From: Mycogone perniciosa
Lineage: Eukaryota; Ascomycota; Sordariomycetes; Hypocreales; Hypocreaceae
Direction of reading: 5' to 3'
Length of the DNA stretch: 64,000 nucleotides
Assembly (NCBI GenBank): GCA_025331125.1
Contig: JAOALB010000011.1
Span: 62,001 to 126,000, forward strand
Positions 32,691 to 45,126 of this stretch are shown here, one piece after another. The notes beneath the pieces were generated by a model. The model was not told the origin of the DNA. It saw nothing but the letters and a program-made list of their open reading frames with translations, and did not search any database. Within the stretch, counting starts at the first letter, position 1, and the number at the start of each line of letters is the position of its first letter. The position numbers and the translations under genes are program-made.

Positions 32691-34422
32691 CCTCCTGAGA
32701 AAGAAGAGGATGAGATGATGAAGATGAGGGATGCTGGGAAGATTTGAGTGTGGGCAGAAAGTAAGGGAAAAAATGCGCTGGGCAGTGCTCGCAGTAGCCT
32801 CAGGCAAAATGAAAGTGTCGATAAGAAGTCAATGCCGTTGTGATGGTATTGTGATTCTATTGTTTCATCAGTCTGGCACTGGTTGCTAGGGATCTGTCAG
32901 TTGCCTGTGTTAGTTTGGAGGGAAATGCCGAGAAAAACAATGACAATAAAATCCAACAATGCGATTATCATGGGGAAAAAAGTCAGGATCATCTCGAAAA
33001 CAAAATCTTACCCAACGAAGACAAAGAGGCTTTGCACAGAAACAAAGAGGATGATGCTATTCAGTGACAACGAACCTGAGTGAGTTCCGAATCGGCCGCT
33101 CCGAAATGCGGGAGAAGATGAAGGAGGAAAAGACGAAATTGGGCGCTGGTGCCCTTGTTCTCTTCTCTATTTGCGAAAAGAACAAAAACACCGTCGTGTA
33201 GAGAGCGATGATGAAGTCAGCTGCACCAAGAGTTACGCCGGAAAGAAGAAATCGAGAAGGGCAGGGAAAATAAAACAACGGTGCTCAAGTGGGGCTCAAA
33301 GTATTAAAAGTGAGAAGATCTGAACTGAGTCTGAAGTGAGTTGTTCGCTCACTTCAAGCCGGGCACAGGGGTTGTTGGTCAGAAGCCTCGAGGTTTTCCC
33401 ACCTGTTTCAGTTATGCTCCTAAATCACCTGCAGGAAGCCGATGGAAAGAGTGAGCAAGAAAAAGAGAACCCAGTAAAAGTAATAATGCGTCCTATAAAT
33501 GCCTCGCTATGTATTCGCAACCGAGTTTAGGAGTAGGCCTGCGCGATGAGTCTACAGAGAAAGGAAACAGCAGTGAGGAGTGAATGAATGACATGGGATG
33601 AAGATACATCACCTCCCACAAATAAGAGCTGCCAGGCAACGAGGCAAAGAAAATCCATCACAGCCCTTCATGAATCACTGGTCCCCTATTGCTCGACTTA
33701 GCAACGGCCTCTGAGCAACAGAATAGTCTCGTAGTGCTCTATCGCATCTTGTAGACCTAAATCGCCTAGAATAATAGATATTATGAACAAGTAATAAGAT
33801 CAACCCAAGAGTCTGATGTCACTATGCACTGCGCGCTGTCATGAAAGTGGTCGAACACGGTCGTCCTATTGGTCACCCAGCAACAAACATCTGGTTCTGG
33901 GTAGTGGGTTGGTTGCCTGTCAAACATCAAAAAATCCCTTCTGTGAGAAATCAAGGTAGGATTGGTCACGACTGGCCTGTGCAATATGTTACGGTCCTAC
34001 ATTTGCTATTTCCATAACTCCCGAACTAATTTCAAACACTATCGTAAGCCATTTCTTTCTTGATCGTTGAACATCGATGACTGTCCTAAGACACAAACAT
34101 CAGTTTGAGACATCGTAACGCGAAAAGCGTTGTGTATATTAGTGATCAAGGGGGCGACCAAGGCGCCGCGTCAGACTTCGGAAGGACGACCTGCAGCACC
34201 AAAAGTTGGTTGTTTAGTATTCGTCTTGACGAATCGAGGTCCAGTATGCAATTTCAATGCGATTTCGTAATCAAAGCGAGAATTCGTGCCGTGGTATAAG
34301 AGGCACAAGGGAAGTCTATGGAGTGGCAAGATATTTAGAGACACTTCTGAGTATATTGAGCTGTGTTGCTGCTTACCTCTAGGATCCTAGATAGAGCCGG
34401 CGCCGGTAGGCCAACATTAGCT
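32691..34422. other. 1.7-kb intergenic region
   Basis: Promoter and leader of the coiled-coil gene (32691 to about 33300), then DNA with no coding signal up to the 3' end of the splicing-factor gene. Short frames on both strands look random. Purine-rich stretches occur at 32920-33150. Confidence 0.45.
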
Positions 34423-36252
34423 TCAGATTGCTCTAGTGCGAGAGAACAAACTGCTGTAGACTGCGTCTACAACAGGGGACGCGTCGATCATTCGGCCACC
34501 AAAGTATCTACCGTTAAGACCCTTGATAGCATTTTCGCCGCCCTGGACTTTGTCGAACTTGAGGTAAATGTCTCCCTTGGAGTTCGGATCGACGGAAATG
34601 TGGACGACATGTCCGTATTGGCTTTCAGCCTCCAGTCGTACTTCTTCTTCAAGGTCTTTGATCCAGTTGTCACCTGTTTCGATTGCCGGGTCGAACATGT
34701 TATGTAGAACAACGCATCGGCTAGCCATGTTAACATTGACAGGCAAAGGTTTGGTCTCTGTCTTGGGTTTGAGGACTTGTTGGCGTTCTTCACCGCCATT
34801 GGTCGAAGACTCATCGGTTCTGGCAAGCTTTCTCATCAATGCATCACGACTATAGTTGTTAAAGTTCACGCCGGCGACATCCGTGTCGTCCAGAGCGCTA
34901 GCACCACCTGTCTTGTCGCTGTCTCGTCCACCAGCTCGATCGAATGCGGATGCCTGTTGACCACGACCACCTGATCCCGAGAACGCAGAGCCTTGGAAGC
35001 TCTGGCCGTTGCCCGAAAACTTGTGCATTAGGTTGGCAGTGCTCTCAGGGGTAAACTTATCGTTTCCGAGGCCAACACGGATGGGGCGACCAGCAAGGTC
35101 AAAGCCGTTCATCTTCTCTAGAGCCTCTCGAGCCTGGCCAGCGTCCCGGAATCTAGAATTGGCTGGTTAGCTTGGATCTTGTATTAATGGGAAGTATGAA
35201 TCATCACTCACTGAACGAAGCCATAGCCACGGCTACGACCACTGTCGTCCTTTTGAAGCTGGACGAATTCAAGCTCTCCAAATGGCTCGAAAACGGCCTG
35301 CAGGTCTTGTTCGGTGACATTGAAATGAATGTTGCCCACGTAGAGCCGATGGAAGGGAATGGAATTTGGATGTGCACCCGACGACTCAGGGTTGCGAGCT
35401 TGACGATTCTTCTCAGCTTCTGTGAGCTGAACAATGACGGGGATACCTAGGAGCTTCTGTCCAGTGAGCTGAAGGGCTTGTTGCACTGATTCCTCGTTTT
35501 TGAACTCCACATATCCGACTCTGTCCTAGCGTCAGCAGTGCACTTTGGGTATGAAATTGGCTTAAAACGATGTTTTGGACTTACCCCTTGGATCTTCCAC
35601 TGATGCGGTCTTTGACGATCTGAGCCTCGTTGACCGGTCCGACCTTTTCAAAGAACTCCTTCAGCTCGCGGGTCCGAAGACGAGCTGCAAGCTGCTGCAC
35701 GAATACGGTACGACGATCCCTTTCATCTTCAGTAAGCGGGGCAGTGCCATCATTCTTGGGGTTTTGACGATCGTCATCCCGTCTACGGCCATAGTCATTG
35801 GCATATCGATCAGAACGGTCCCGGCGGTCTCGGCGGTCGCGATCATCACGAGGACGATAGTTGCGGGGGGGCGAGCGTGATCGGGTATTTCCTCGTCCAC
35901 CGCGGTAGTAGTCGCCATCTCTGTGACGGCGCGAGGGGCGTCTGTCACCATCACGGCTCCTGCTTCTGCGTCTGCTTTTGTGGCTGCCAGCATCGCTGCG
36001 AGTACCGGCGCTGCGGCTTCTAGTCACGCTGTTTCGGTGATCTCGACGGCGACGGTCGTAGTCTCGGCCTCGCTCCCTGTCCCTGTTGCGGTTGCCATCA
36101 CGATTTCGTCCATGGTCTCGCTCAGCATCTCTCTCTCCTTCGTCCATGGGCTCCTCTTTGATTTTGATTTCCACATCAGGGTTCTGAGGCTTTCTGTCAG
36201 CCGCGCTTTTAGCGGTAGCATCGAGAAGAGCCTCGACGTCCAAGCTAGACAT
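34423..36252 (-). CDS. RBM39/CC1-like RNA-binding splicing factor
   Basis: Predicted nuclear splicing factor of the RBM39 (CAPER/HCC1, fission yeast Rsd1) family. Three exons (36252-35585, 35520-35212, 35152-34423) give 568 aa from [13 protein letters not shown]. Residues about 40-165 form an Arg-rich RS-type region with [17 protein letters not shown] and similar. RRM1 begins near 180 ([23 protein letters not shown]1-like KGVGYVEF), RRM2 near 280 ([21 protein letters not shown]1 RGYGFVQF). The C-terminal domain (about 470-568) is a [24 protein letters not shown] and the RYF loop of [10 protein letters not shown], which binds Trp-containing ligand motifs of U2AF/SF3b partners. Both introns split conserved RNP1 motifs. 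It differs from human RBM39 in a shorter linker; the order of domains is the same. Confidence 0.93.
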
Positions 36253-36944
36253 GATGATCTGGTCTGGAAATCGACAGATGAGTTGCGGGGGTTACTTAGA
36301 TGAGAGCAGTGCCTGGGCGAAGTTAGCAGAGGGTTTGTGTTGAGTTTGGGTGACGTTTTCAGAATGTTTTGGGAATCGAGGCTTTCTTGGTAGTTTGCCA
36401 GCCATGTCACGTGACCCGCAGGTGCCGCGTTTATTGCCCAACGCGTGTGCCTAAACAATTGCACATCAGCTGTCAACAGATGTTAGATGTATTGAGGCAT
36501 GGAAAAAAGGGAACAAAATTCTAGTAGCAAGGTACGTACAGAGTACAATAATAACAAGCGTCTTCATAAGGACCCAAGCGGCTTCACACCAATTTTGGAG
36601 TAGTGTTGTGACACGTTTTGAGCAGAAATGGGACGTTGAATTAAGAAGTCTGTTAATACAGCTGCATAATATTACACTTTCAGGTTGATCAGCCGCCCCT
36701 CAGCTTCATCTTGAAAACTATTAATCATTATACTATTGGCATCCGCCACTGACTTTTTGCCTTTTGTAGTACCATCCTCATGGTGCCTTCATGATTCGTC
36801 TGCCTATCCTCATGACCCTTGCTCGTCCAAACTCCATACAAACCAAAATCGCAACATCGAGTAGAGGGGCTCATATTAAAAGGATTAGAGAAGTATTTGT
36901 CGAAAGTCCTGAAACAGCGGCTTCGCAATTGCTGGCCTTGTACA
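36253..36944. other. Intergenic region between the splicing factor and scs7
   Basis: Promoter of the splicing-factor gene on the left and 3' UTR of scs7 on the right. A CACGTGA-like element (gtcacgtgac) occurs near 36406. No supported gene. Confidence 0.45.
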
Positions 36945-38133
36945 TTATTTGGTCTTGACAACGTTAGACTTCAACTCGGTGCCAAAGATGACGTCCCAGA
37001 ACTTGCTGGTAACACCAAAGCCAAGCTCGTAGTCGAGGAAGTGATGCTCAAGATGGTATTTCTTCAGCTGCTTGTACCAGAGGGGGAGGTTCTCGTGATG
37101 GAGGAAGTAGTGAGTCAGATCGTAGCAGATATAGCCAAAGATACCGCCACAATAGACAGCCGTGCCAGCGTGCCAGCTGTACGCGAAAACGGCATGAGCG
37201 AGGGACCAAAATGGAGCTGCGAGAGCCACGAAGAGAGTCGGTGGCATGACTAGTCTGTACTTATCCATGGGTAGGTAGTGGTGAATGCCATGAAGCAGGA
37301 AGTGCAGCGTGATGCCATATCTGTTGTCCGGTAGGTAACTACAGCTTCGTTAGCGGACATAAATCAAATAGAAAATCGGGGGGCTCGTACTCGTCGAGAT
37401 GAAACAAGAATCGGTGCAAGCAGTATTCTATAAAGGTCCAAAGAAACAGACCAAAGGCCCAATATGCCGCGACAATCCAAGTGGTACTAAAGCCTTGAGC
37501 CGCTAGGTAGGTGCCATACGCGACGCAAGGCACCCAGAGAGTGGGAACCATCCACCAAGGGGTCTTTGTGAGAGGCTCCAAGAAGTTGCCGAACAGAGGT
37601 GCAGAATTGCCTCCTCGGTAATGGCGCGGACGATGGACTTGATCCAAGTAGAATTCCTTGGAGAAGCCGCCAGTCCAAATCTGGGGGAACAGAGGTTTGC
37701 CCAGGTCTAAGAACTTGTGCTTCTTGTAATCCTGGTTGTAATCAGTCTCCCTGTTGAGGTCGTCTTCGCACGACATTCCGGTCCGCGGGTGAACGAAGGT
37801 CGTCGCATCGGTGCCCGACGAAGTAGCGGATCCGTTCGCTGGCTGGTCGGAACCCTGGGCTTTCCCGCCCTTTTCTGATACGACAAAGCCCACGATGGAT
37901 TCATCGAGAATCTCATATGCGGCCTCGGAGTGTTCGTGGGAGAGACCATCCTTCAGAATATCTTCGACGTCCTTGCCAGCATAGTCGAGAATGAGCTGGC
38001 CGCCACCAGGGTGATCGTCCACAAAATCGGTTATATCGTAGACTTTGGTTCCGATGGTGACATAACATGAGGACGCGGTGTTATGCGACTCGACCTCAGC
38101 ACGAGTAAGCGTTGGTAGTGTTCTGGATGGCAT
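36945..38133 (-). CDS. scs7: Sphingolipid fatty-acid 2-hydroxylase (Scs7/FA2H)
   Basis: ER membrane di-iron hydroxylase that puts the alpha-hydroxyl group on the very-long-chain fatty acid of ceramide. Two exons (38133-37391 and 37338-36945) give 378 aa, close to yeast Scs7. The N-terminal cytochrome b5 domain (about residues 8-88) has the heme ligand in DDHPGGGQLILDYAG and the second in LSHEHSEAAYEIL. Then come a linker and the hydroxylase: WTGGFSKEFYLDQVHRPRHY, membrane segments (WMVPTLWVPCVAYGTYLAA, WIVAAYWAFGLFLWTFIEYC) and the His boxes HRFLFH, LLHGIHHYLP, LTHYFLHH and YHLEHHF. The end is LGFGVTSKFWDVIFGTEL. The splice gives HLDDYLPDN through a GA+T codon. All metal-binding His motifs are present, so it should be active. 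Confidence 0.95.
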
Positions 38134-39206
38134 GATTGTGTGATATCGTGACTCTCGGAAACGGCGGATTCAACAGGAGCACCGGTGGTGGCCGGGGGTC
38201 TATCCAGGCCGTGACGTATTATACCTATCGCAAAAGAAAGAGAGAGCACATCTATTTGCAAAGAAGGGTCTAGAAAGTTGGATTGGACAAAAAAAAGCCG
38301 CTGGGATAGTGTGGAATGAAGAACGGAAGATGCACTTTATAGGAGGCGGTTACGTCGGACGCGGGTTGTCAGGAGACCGATGGGTTGACTTTTTATTAAA
38401 GTGAGGGATCCCCTTGAAATGCTGCTAGCGGTAGTTAGTAGTGGTCCTTCGCGCTGTAGCACCACCCCGGAAGCCGAGTGTGAGAGGTGGCGTTACTTTC
38501 ACAAGATAGAACAGGCGGCCAAAAGTCGGACCACCATAGAAAACTGTGGCTTAACACTGTGGCTTCTACATGGGAAATGCTGTCTGTCTTACATCCGGTT
38601 TTCCAAAACCTGGCCCCTTTTCCTTAGCTGGAAATACGAGTACGGGTTCAAGGAAGACATGACTTATTACAAGCTGCCGAGAATATTCGCTCCGCGGATA
38701 GCCTATCCATTGTCCAACTTTCATAACGAGACCCTTGCGAGTTGTCCGAATAGCCTATCAGGAGGGAATTTTCATTTTATTTACTCGGATTCTCCTACAC
38801 ATGGGGGAGGCCCCTGAGCTATTTGTTAGTAATGTTATTGTTTATTTGAACACCTGTCTTTCACATGATTTGACGGACACATCCATCGAAAGACTTCGAC
38901 TTACTCGTACTCGTAAGATCCTGTTGACAGGGCTACAGGTGTGGCTGTGCGGAGCCCCTCTATCTAATCGTGGCTAGAATGTCACGACGGAAAATTATGC
39001 TCTGATCTTGTTTTTAGCTTGTTTAGAGGGTCCAGTCTTCAGCCCCAAGGCGGACATTGTTAGTGACATCAGATATCAGCGGAGGCAGCCAACATCTGTC
39101 CCATCTGTTGATATATTGCCAAGCACTTCCATTGCAACCACTTGTGAAGAACTCTCTTTGACCATTAAACTCGAACTCATTCAACCTGCATCTGCTCACC
39201 CCCACC
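38134..39206. other. Divergent region between scs7 and het-C
   Basis: Holds the promoters of both genes. The middle has scattered short frames with no family resemblance. No supported gene. Confidence 0.45.
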
Positions 39207-41692
39207 ATGTCGTCATTGTCACTGCCGCGGGGCACCTGGTTCTTGGTGCTCTGCCTTGTTTGCCTTGCTCTTTTGCCAGGCAAAGCGGCAGCCTTTGGTG
39301 CTGGAAATATTCCTTCAATCGCCCAGGTTGGTGTGCTAAAAGTTATGAGTTCTTTTCAGAGGGTCTGACAGTTTCATGGTTCAGGTTGAAGGTCACAACT
39401 GGCGTCATGGAGGTGGGTTACACAGCATGTGATAAACAGGGTCCATGAGGGGCAGCCTTACTGATGACCCCCCTTCCCAGATATCGAGGATATGCTTCAG
39501 AGTCTTGCCTTTCTCCATGGTAAAAAATGGACTTCAATGCTTATCAAGCGAACCTACTTTGGCAACTGGCTCCGCGATTATTCCCAGGCCGTTGACGTCG
39601 GCTCTCTGAAAGGAGTCAATGCCGCCACTATTCGTGTTCTTGTAAGAAGTCTTGTTGGATCTTGGAGGAAACAGACTAACAGCAAAAACCAAAGGTTTGG
39701 GTTCTCTCTTTCATGGCTTTTGGATATGCCACAGAAGAGTTCGAGGTTACCGAGGAACGTCTCGGTTGCTACCGCCCTGAAGAACACATTGACAATCCAA
39801 AGGGTTATGCTAGTGGCACGGATGCCCGCAAATTCGATCCCCGTCTGCGTGGGCCAGTCCAGCCTGTTGAGACGGAAATCGACCTCAACACCGGCATGAA
39901 GAACTATATCTCCAACGAGGCCGGGGGGTGGGCCACAAGCGCTGGCTACCTCCGTTACAGCTTTGCCCGAAGCATCCACTTTGGACGCATATATACTCAC
40001 GGGGCTCAATCCAAAGGCAAGGAAGAGGACCTGTGTGAGGCACTGAGGTGTCTCGGCCAAGCTCTTCACTGTCTGGAGGACTTTAGCGCTCACAGCAACT
40101 ACGTTGAGCTAGCCCTCCGTGAACTGGGCTTCCGAAATGTATTCCCGCATTGTGGTACTCAGACAGAGATCAGGACTCGTGGCAAGACCATATATCCCCT
40201 GGTTACCGGAACATTTGGCGGCGTAGACTTCTTGCATTCTGTCATTGGCGAGGCGAACGACCATTTCACCCAGTCCGAGGTTGACGAGGTTGAAGTCGCC
40301 TTGAAGAACGCAGAGGCTGCCAAGAGTGATCAGAATTCCAATTCGAGGGGCCTCTTGAATCTTGTCGCACCTCGCGATTTCATCTCTCTTGTGTCGAAGC
40401 TTCCCGGTGATGGATCCAGTTTTGCTGCCCAGGCTAGGGAACTGAAGGCCGCCTCTGAAGCGCAGGAACGAGAGAACCAATATCGTACCCGTTCGGACGG
40501 GAACGTCAATGTCGTCCCTGGCATGAGTCCCAACTTCGATCCCGTCAAGACTGCTGGTCAAATCTACCCCATTCTGAAGTTCCGGGACAGAATTGTCAAG
40601 TCAATCAGCCGAGGAATCGAAAAGGTCCCTGGACTCGAGAAGCTGCTTGAGCACATCAGCGAGACCCTGACTGCCTTCATCCTTGGTCTCCTCGCTCCAT
40701 TCATCCGGCCTATCATCAACCAAGTCTCCAAGGCCTTGAAGGATGGTTCCTCCGGCGTGATTAGTGCCAGCGCCAATTCGCAGATGGAGCCCTGGGACAA
40801 TCCCAGGTGTTCAGACCCAACTCATTCCATGCTCTCCAAGGATCACTTCACCAATATTCTCAACTCATGCGCCGGTCGCGTCGCAGCCACAATTCTGCAG
40901 TACACAGTACCGTAAGTACTCAACTCACATGACATATTCTTCTTCCCTCGTGCTCTTCTAACAAATCCCTCAAGTCGGATCCTTTTCGCTTGGGAGAATC
41001 CAAATGTTCCTGTAGACGAAGTTGTCAACGACGTCCTGCGTGCATTCCACCACCCCGCCCTCCGCGACGACAGGGTCGAGATCCAGAAAGAAATGTTCCA
41101 CACTGTCAAGAAGTGGGCGGACGAGTACCCTAAACGTCACCAACTCGAAAGCCTCCTCTCGTCTGAGTCCGTCAAGGCGGGCAAGAACCACATCCTCAAG
41201 CAAACTCGGGACAAGGGCCATTTGCGTGGTGCTTGGGACAGCGTGACTCAACTGGGACACGGAAAAGTTTCTGGCTCTCTATGGTCTCAGGTCAAAACCC
41301 GAGATCTGAGCTCCATGGAAGGCCGCGATGGTAACGCATCTACAAATTACACGTCCACTTCGCCTGCCCCTGCTTCGTCTTCTCGCTACTCGCCACCGGC
41401 ACAGGGCTATGGCTATGGAGAGAGTGCCTCGTTCTACTCCCAATCCCGTGAGGAGAGCTCACACTCCAGGCCGGGATATTCTGCTCCTTCGCCCCAATAC
41501 TACTCTGGATATGGCCAGGCACCACAGCAACAGAGTCAATACGATGGGGCGTACGGAGCATCGGGCTATGGCGCAGCTCAGTCGCAGTATCATCACTCCT
41601 CTAACCAGTCTTCTTCACATCGGCAATCACATCAGTCGCATCACCAGCGGCCATCCCAGGATAAGTACGACGACCGGCGACACGGCTATTAG
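39207..41692 (+). CDS. het-C: HET-C family heterokaryon-incompatibility protein
   Basis: Homologue of Neurospora HET-C, a secreted or surface-associated protein whose allelic forms trigger vegetative incompatibility. Five exons (39207-39326, 39385-39412, 39481-39641, 39695-40911, 40975-41692) give 747 aa. It begins with a signal peptide (WFLVLCLVCLALLPGKAAAF). The HET-C domain follows: EGHNWRHGDIEDMLQSLAFL, TYFGNWLRDYSQAVDVG, FGYATEEFEVTEERLGCYRP, EDLCEALRCLGQALHCLEDF, SAHSNYVELALRELG and VFPHCG. His and Asp residues spread along it resemble a zinc-dependent alpha-helical hydrolase core. Exon 2 is a 28-nt microexon. A hydrophobic stretch near residue 345 (LTAFILGLLAPFIRPIINQV) may touch membrane. 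The C-terminal 140 residues are Tyr/Gly/Ser/Gln-rich and disordered. Whether this locus is polymorphic here cannot be seen. Confidence 0.93.
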
Positions 41693-42111
41693 TGTTGATA
41701 TCTGCTCACTTTACTACTTTTGATATTCGAGTTTCGGTGGCTGAGGACGGACTGACGGGCGGACGGATAGACTCATCGAGGTCAGGAATTTCCGGGTTTC
41801 TACGGACAAGGAACCACATCAGGTAGGTAGATATACGTTGACCGAGTATTATCTGAGATACACTCTTGCACTTTCCCGTTACCATCTCACACAATCGGCG
41901 TGTGAGAGTTGTTTGTCTTAAATAGTTTTTCTCTCCTTGGAGGGTATCCTATTGTACAGAGACACTTCCCTTAATACCTCCAAACTCCTTCCCATGCTAG
42001 ATAATGAATATGCTTGCGCCTAAATACCGCTCACTTTCGCTTCATCATGCCGTATATAGTGTGTGCCATCACCGAATATTTCATCTCCCCCTTTAACTTT
42101 TATCGGCAGAT
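41693..42111. other. Convergent 3' region of het-C and the PP2C gene
   Basis: 419 bp holding two facing 3' UTRs. No coding signal. Confidence 0.5.
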
Positions 42112-43809
42112 CTATCTTTTGCCCCGTCGAGGATCCTGAGCCTCGGCCAACCTAATATCTCGAAACTCCTTCGTTCCAAGACTGCCTACGCCACCCTCGG
42201 AGCGGCGTTCCCAGCCGCCAAGTCTGATGACTTGGCAGGTCGCATTATCGCCATCGTCAGAAACCTCAGTTGCGTATTCCACGACCCGACGAGCGCCTTC
42301 TTCGGGAGTCTTTGCCTCCTTAATGACATCCACGATTTCTTGATCGCTTAATGTGCCAGACACGCCATCACTCATGAGGACGAGAAAAGAGTACTGAGCC
42401 GGGCCCAACTTGACCCTGGTTATCTCGGGTTCTGCGGATACGCCGATTCGCTTGCTCCTGATGTCGCCAAATGCCCGGCTATTGGCGAGTCCAGCAATGC
42501 GCTCCTCTCCAAAGCTATCGCCAGACACCATAGATCCAGCCGGGGCATATCGGCGCAGCCGCCGACTCTCTGCTGGAGTGCTCGGGTGATGGTCAGCAGT
42601 GAGGGGTTGGGCCAGACCCGTCGCGGTATCACATAACAGTACACGGCTATCACCAACATGCGCCACAATGAGTGTCGACTGTGCGCCAGGGTGCCAGAAG
42701 GGCACAGGGGTTGGCGTTGAGATGAGTGCAACTGATGCGGTTGAGCCACCCTTGAAGCGCGTTGTGCCGCCAATGTCGTGTCCCGAAGGTGTAGCATGAG
42801 GAACTCCTAAAATTTCGTCATTGTTTAGCGGCGTGTCACTGAGGCAGGCATCGTCCGGGTCTATCTTGCGAGCCTGCGCAGAAACAAAGTCGAGGTCGGC
42901 CCTGAGAAACCCATATGCGAGAGCCGACTCCACAGAGATGACACAATCTTCACATGAGTCGCCAGACATGTCGAAATGCTCTGGATAGAATCGACGGAAG
43001 TACCCCCCTATCGTGCTGGCATACTCTTTCACGAGGCCCTTCTCCAACCCGATAGCCTTTGCGTAATCCGAGACTTCTACAGGGACCGACTCCGCACTGG
43101 GGAGAGGGCTCCCATGTCGAGGGGCATTGTTAAACCCAGTGTGATTCTGGTCCGCTGCCTTTATATCCTTCTTCGCTTCATTTGGCCCCTTTATGTTTAC
43201 TTCATCGAGCGCCTGCTTCTCGGTTATGGTTTTCTTGTGTATGTGTGGTAAATGAGTGCCCCGGCCGGGTTTCTTCTTGCGCAGACTACTCTGCAAGCCA
43301 AATTCCGATGCCGCTTCCTCAAGATAGCCATGTAGTTCATCACGCAAGAAGTGGGAGCATTGTGTTCCCCCATGCCCGTCAAACACTGCGAAGTAAAATA
43401 TTTGAGGGTCTCCCAGAGCGCTGTCCGCTGCAGTTGGTTCTCCAGGTTTTTGTTTTACACTCATAGGAGCTCTCTCGGCAAATGCTGGCATATCGACGAT
43501 CCCCGCCTGGTCTGCGTCCTCATTGTAGGGCCGACTCCCTCGAGCAGTGGCAGATCCGAAGTGATGTTTAGCACGTCGCAAAGGTATCCGCACAACCGTC
43601 AAGTCTCGACTGGGCATATTCGGTATCGAAATAGCTGGGGCGGATTTAGGCCCTGGAGTATGGGGTGTCGAGGCATCGCGGGGCAGCTTGTGGCCCGGTC
43701 CAGGACGGCCGGAATCGGGATGAAGGGAGGAAGATGGAAGATGGGTAACGAAATATGTGTGAAAATCTCTCCGAGTTAGCGGTCGGATGTGTCTTGAATG
43801 CAAGGGCAT
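42112..43809 (-). CDS. ptc6: PP2C-type protein phosphatase, Ptc6-like, mitochondrial
   Basis: Mn/Mg-dependent Ser/Thr phosphatase most like yeast Ptc6, a mitochondrial PP2C linked to mitophagy and pyruvate dehydrogenase control. A single exon of 565 aa starts at MPLHSRHIRPLTRRDFHTYF, which has a basic, acid-free targeting-type start. Catalytic motifs: GSRPYNEDADQAG (Asp metal ligand), FYFAVFDGHGG (Asp ligand), GGSTASVALI, IVAHVGDSRVLLCDT, LTADHHPSTPAESRRLRRY, ERIAGLANSRAFGDI, LVLMSDGVSGTLSDQEIVDV and SDDGDNATCQVI. Between the second and third motifs a Lys-rich insert of about 130 residues includes SGDSCEDC. The frame is open for 90 more codons upstream to an ATG at 44079 (655 aa), but that extension is Ala/Ser/Arg-rich with no family resemblance. 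It converges with het-C. Confidence 0.9.
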   Translation of the reverse strand: MPLHSRHIRPLTRRDFHTYFVTHLPSSSLHPDSGRPGPGHKLPRDASTPHTPGPKSAPAISIPNMPSRDLTVVRIPLRRAKHHFGSATARGSRPYNEDADQAGIVDMPAFAERAPMSVKQKPGEPTAADSALGDPQIFYFAVFDGHGGTQCSHFLRDELHGYLEEAASEFGLQSSLRKKKPGRGTHLPHIHKKTITEKQALDEVNIKGPNEAKKDIKAADQNHTGFNNAPRHGSPLPSAESVPVEVSDYAKAIGLEKGLVKEYASTIGGYFRRFYPEHFDMSGDSCEDCVISVESALAYGFLRADLDFVSAQARKIDPDDACLSDTPLNNDEILGVPHATPSGHDIGGTTRFKGGSTASVALISTPTPVPFWHPGAQSTLIVAHVGDSRVLLCDTATGLAQPLTADHHPSTPAESRRLRRYAPAGSMVSGDSFGEERIAGLANSRAFGDIRSKRIGVSAEPEITRVKLGPAQYSFLVLMSDGVSGTLSDQEIVDVIKEAKTPEEGARRVVEYATEVSDDGDNATCQVIRLGGWERRSEGGVGSLGTKEFRDIRLAEAQDPRRGKR

Positions 43810-45126
43810 TCCAGCACCGCAAGAACCCCCGCGCGATCCGCATCGCCAAGACCGTGCAGAATGCGACCTGGCATGCGCCGTTGAGGTTGTGTATCGACAT
43901 CGACCGGCCGCTGGAGGCGTACTTTGTGGTGAAACAGCATCCCCCCGTGCGTTAATGCGAGTACTGGCGCATGCTGCAAGCAAGGAAACCGACGCTGTTG
44001 GGATTGCGGCGGAATCTGCCGAGAGATGGGTGACAGCTCTCGATGCTGAGCCCAGGGCTTTGTTCGCGAAGGAGGCCATTGATGTTGCGATATGCTACCC
44101 GAAGCTCGAGATCTGCAGGCTCAGGAATAGATACCGCTTTCGAAGTCGAATCGCTGCTGACTTGCCGCAACTCACAGCCATGGGCCTGCTGTTGGGGAGC
44201 GGAGGAGGAAGGGGATGTCTCGGAGTTGATAAGCCCAGAGACTGTTGGGCCGATGTTGGATGCGATTGCTTGTTTCGCCAAGGCCGAGGGGTTTTCGCGA
44301 TGACTGAAGGTGCTCGACAAACGTGAGGAGTTGAGAGAGCAGTATCGTGAGATAAGACTATGCAAACATGTCTACATCAAAGCTGGTCAGAGAGGAAATG
44401 AAGGCGGCAAGTGTTTGCGGGAGAGAGATAGAGGTCCGCCAACACACTCCAATAGCTGTCGTCGACTATCAGCCACCCGCCGAGCGGCCTAACGTCCCAA
44501 CCCGATAGAGGGCGCGCTGCTAAACTACAGGGGGTTTAGATGCTAAGGAAGCAAATAATACCGCCAAGGCCAGCGCGGTGCTGAGTACTCCGTAAATTGG
44601 TCACCAATAACCCGGAGAATTTCTATCTTTGGATACAAGCGTCTCAGCGCCGAATACCGTCTCTTGAGTATGGAGTAGTATCGGGCCAAATCGTCAGTCT
44701 TGTCAATTCAAGAACTAAGATCAGCAACGGTGAATGATGCCGATCATACGGAGTACATCGGAAATTATGAGTGATATCATGTCGTTCTGATTTGCTGCCA
44801 TCCTGCAGGCTCTCACGCAGGGGTACAGAGGTACCTGCACCGCCCCGAAACAGCCTCCAGTGTTTCCATTCTTGTACGAGTACAGCGGCAGGCGGCAGCG
44901 CTATTCCTCACTAACCATATCGACCACCTGGAGCCAACCTAACTGTAACCTCACATTTACACACCGCGCATTTGAGAACACCAACCCAGAGACGACTTTG
45001 GTGCACAAGCCTTGACGCCAGTCTCGCGTCTCAAAATCGGGGCTTCCATTCGTCGGTCTATCAGACCAGCCCTAGCTCTAGCCTTTCCATGTCGACAGCA
45101 TCACCCCTGCCAGGAGTAGAAGAAGT
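43810..45126. other. Region between the PP2C and BTB-like genes
   Basis: From 43810 to about 44365 several frames on both strands are open at once, the longest a plus-strand 179-codon and a minus-strand 137-codon frame. None matches a family I know, and high GC content could explain it. From 44500 to 45126 there is typical intergenic DNA with TACTCCGTA elements near 44586 and 44748. Confidence 0.4.

Noticed and set aside
38401..38817. 138-codon plus-strand frame between scs7 and het-C
   Set aside because: No similarity to a known family, and it lies in the divergent promoter region.
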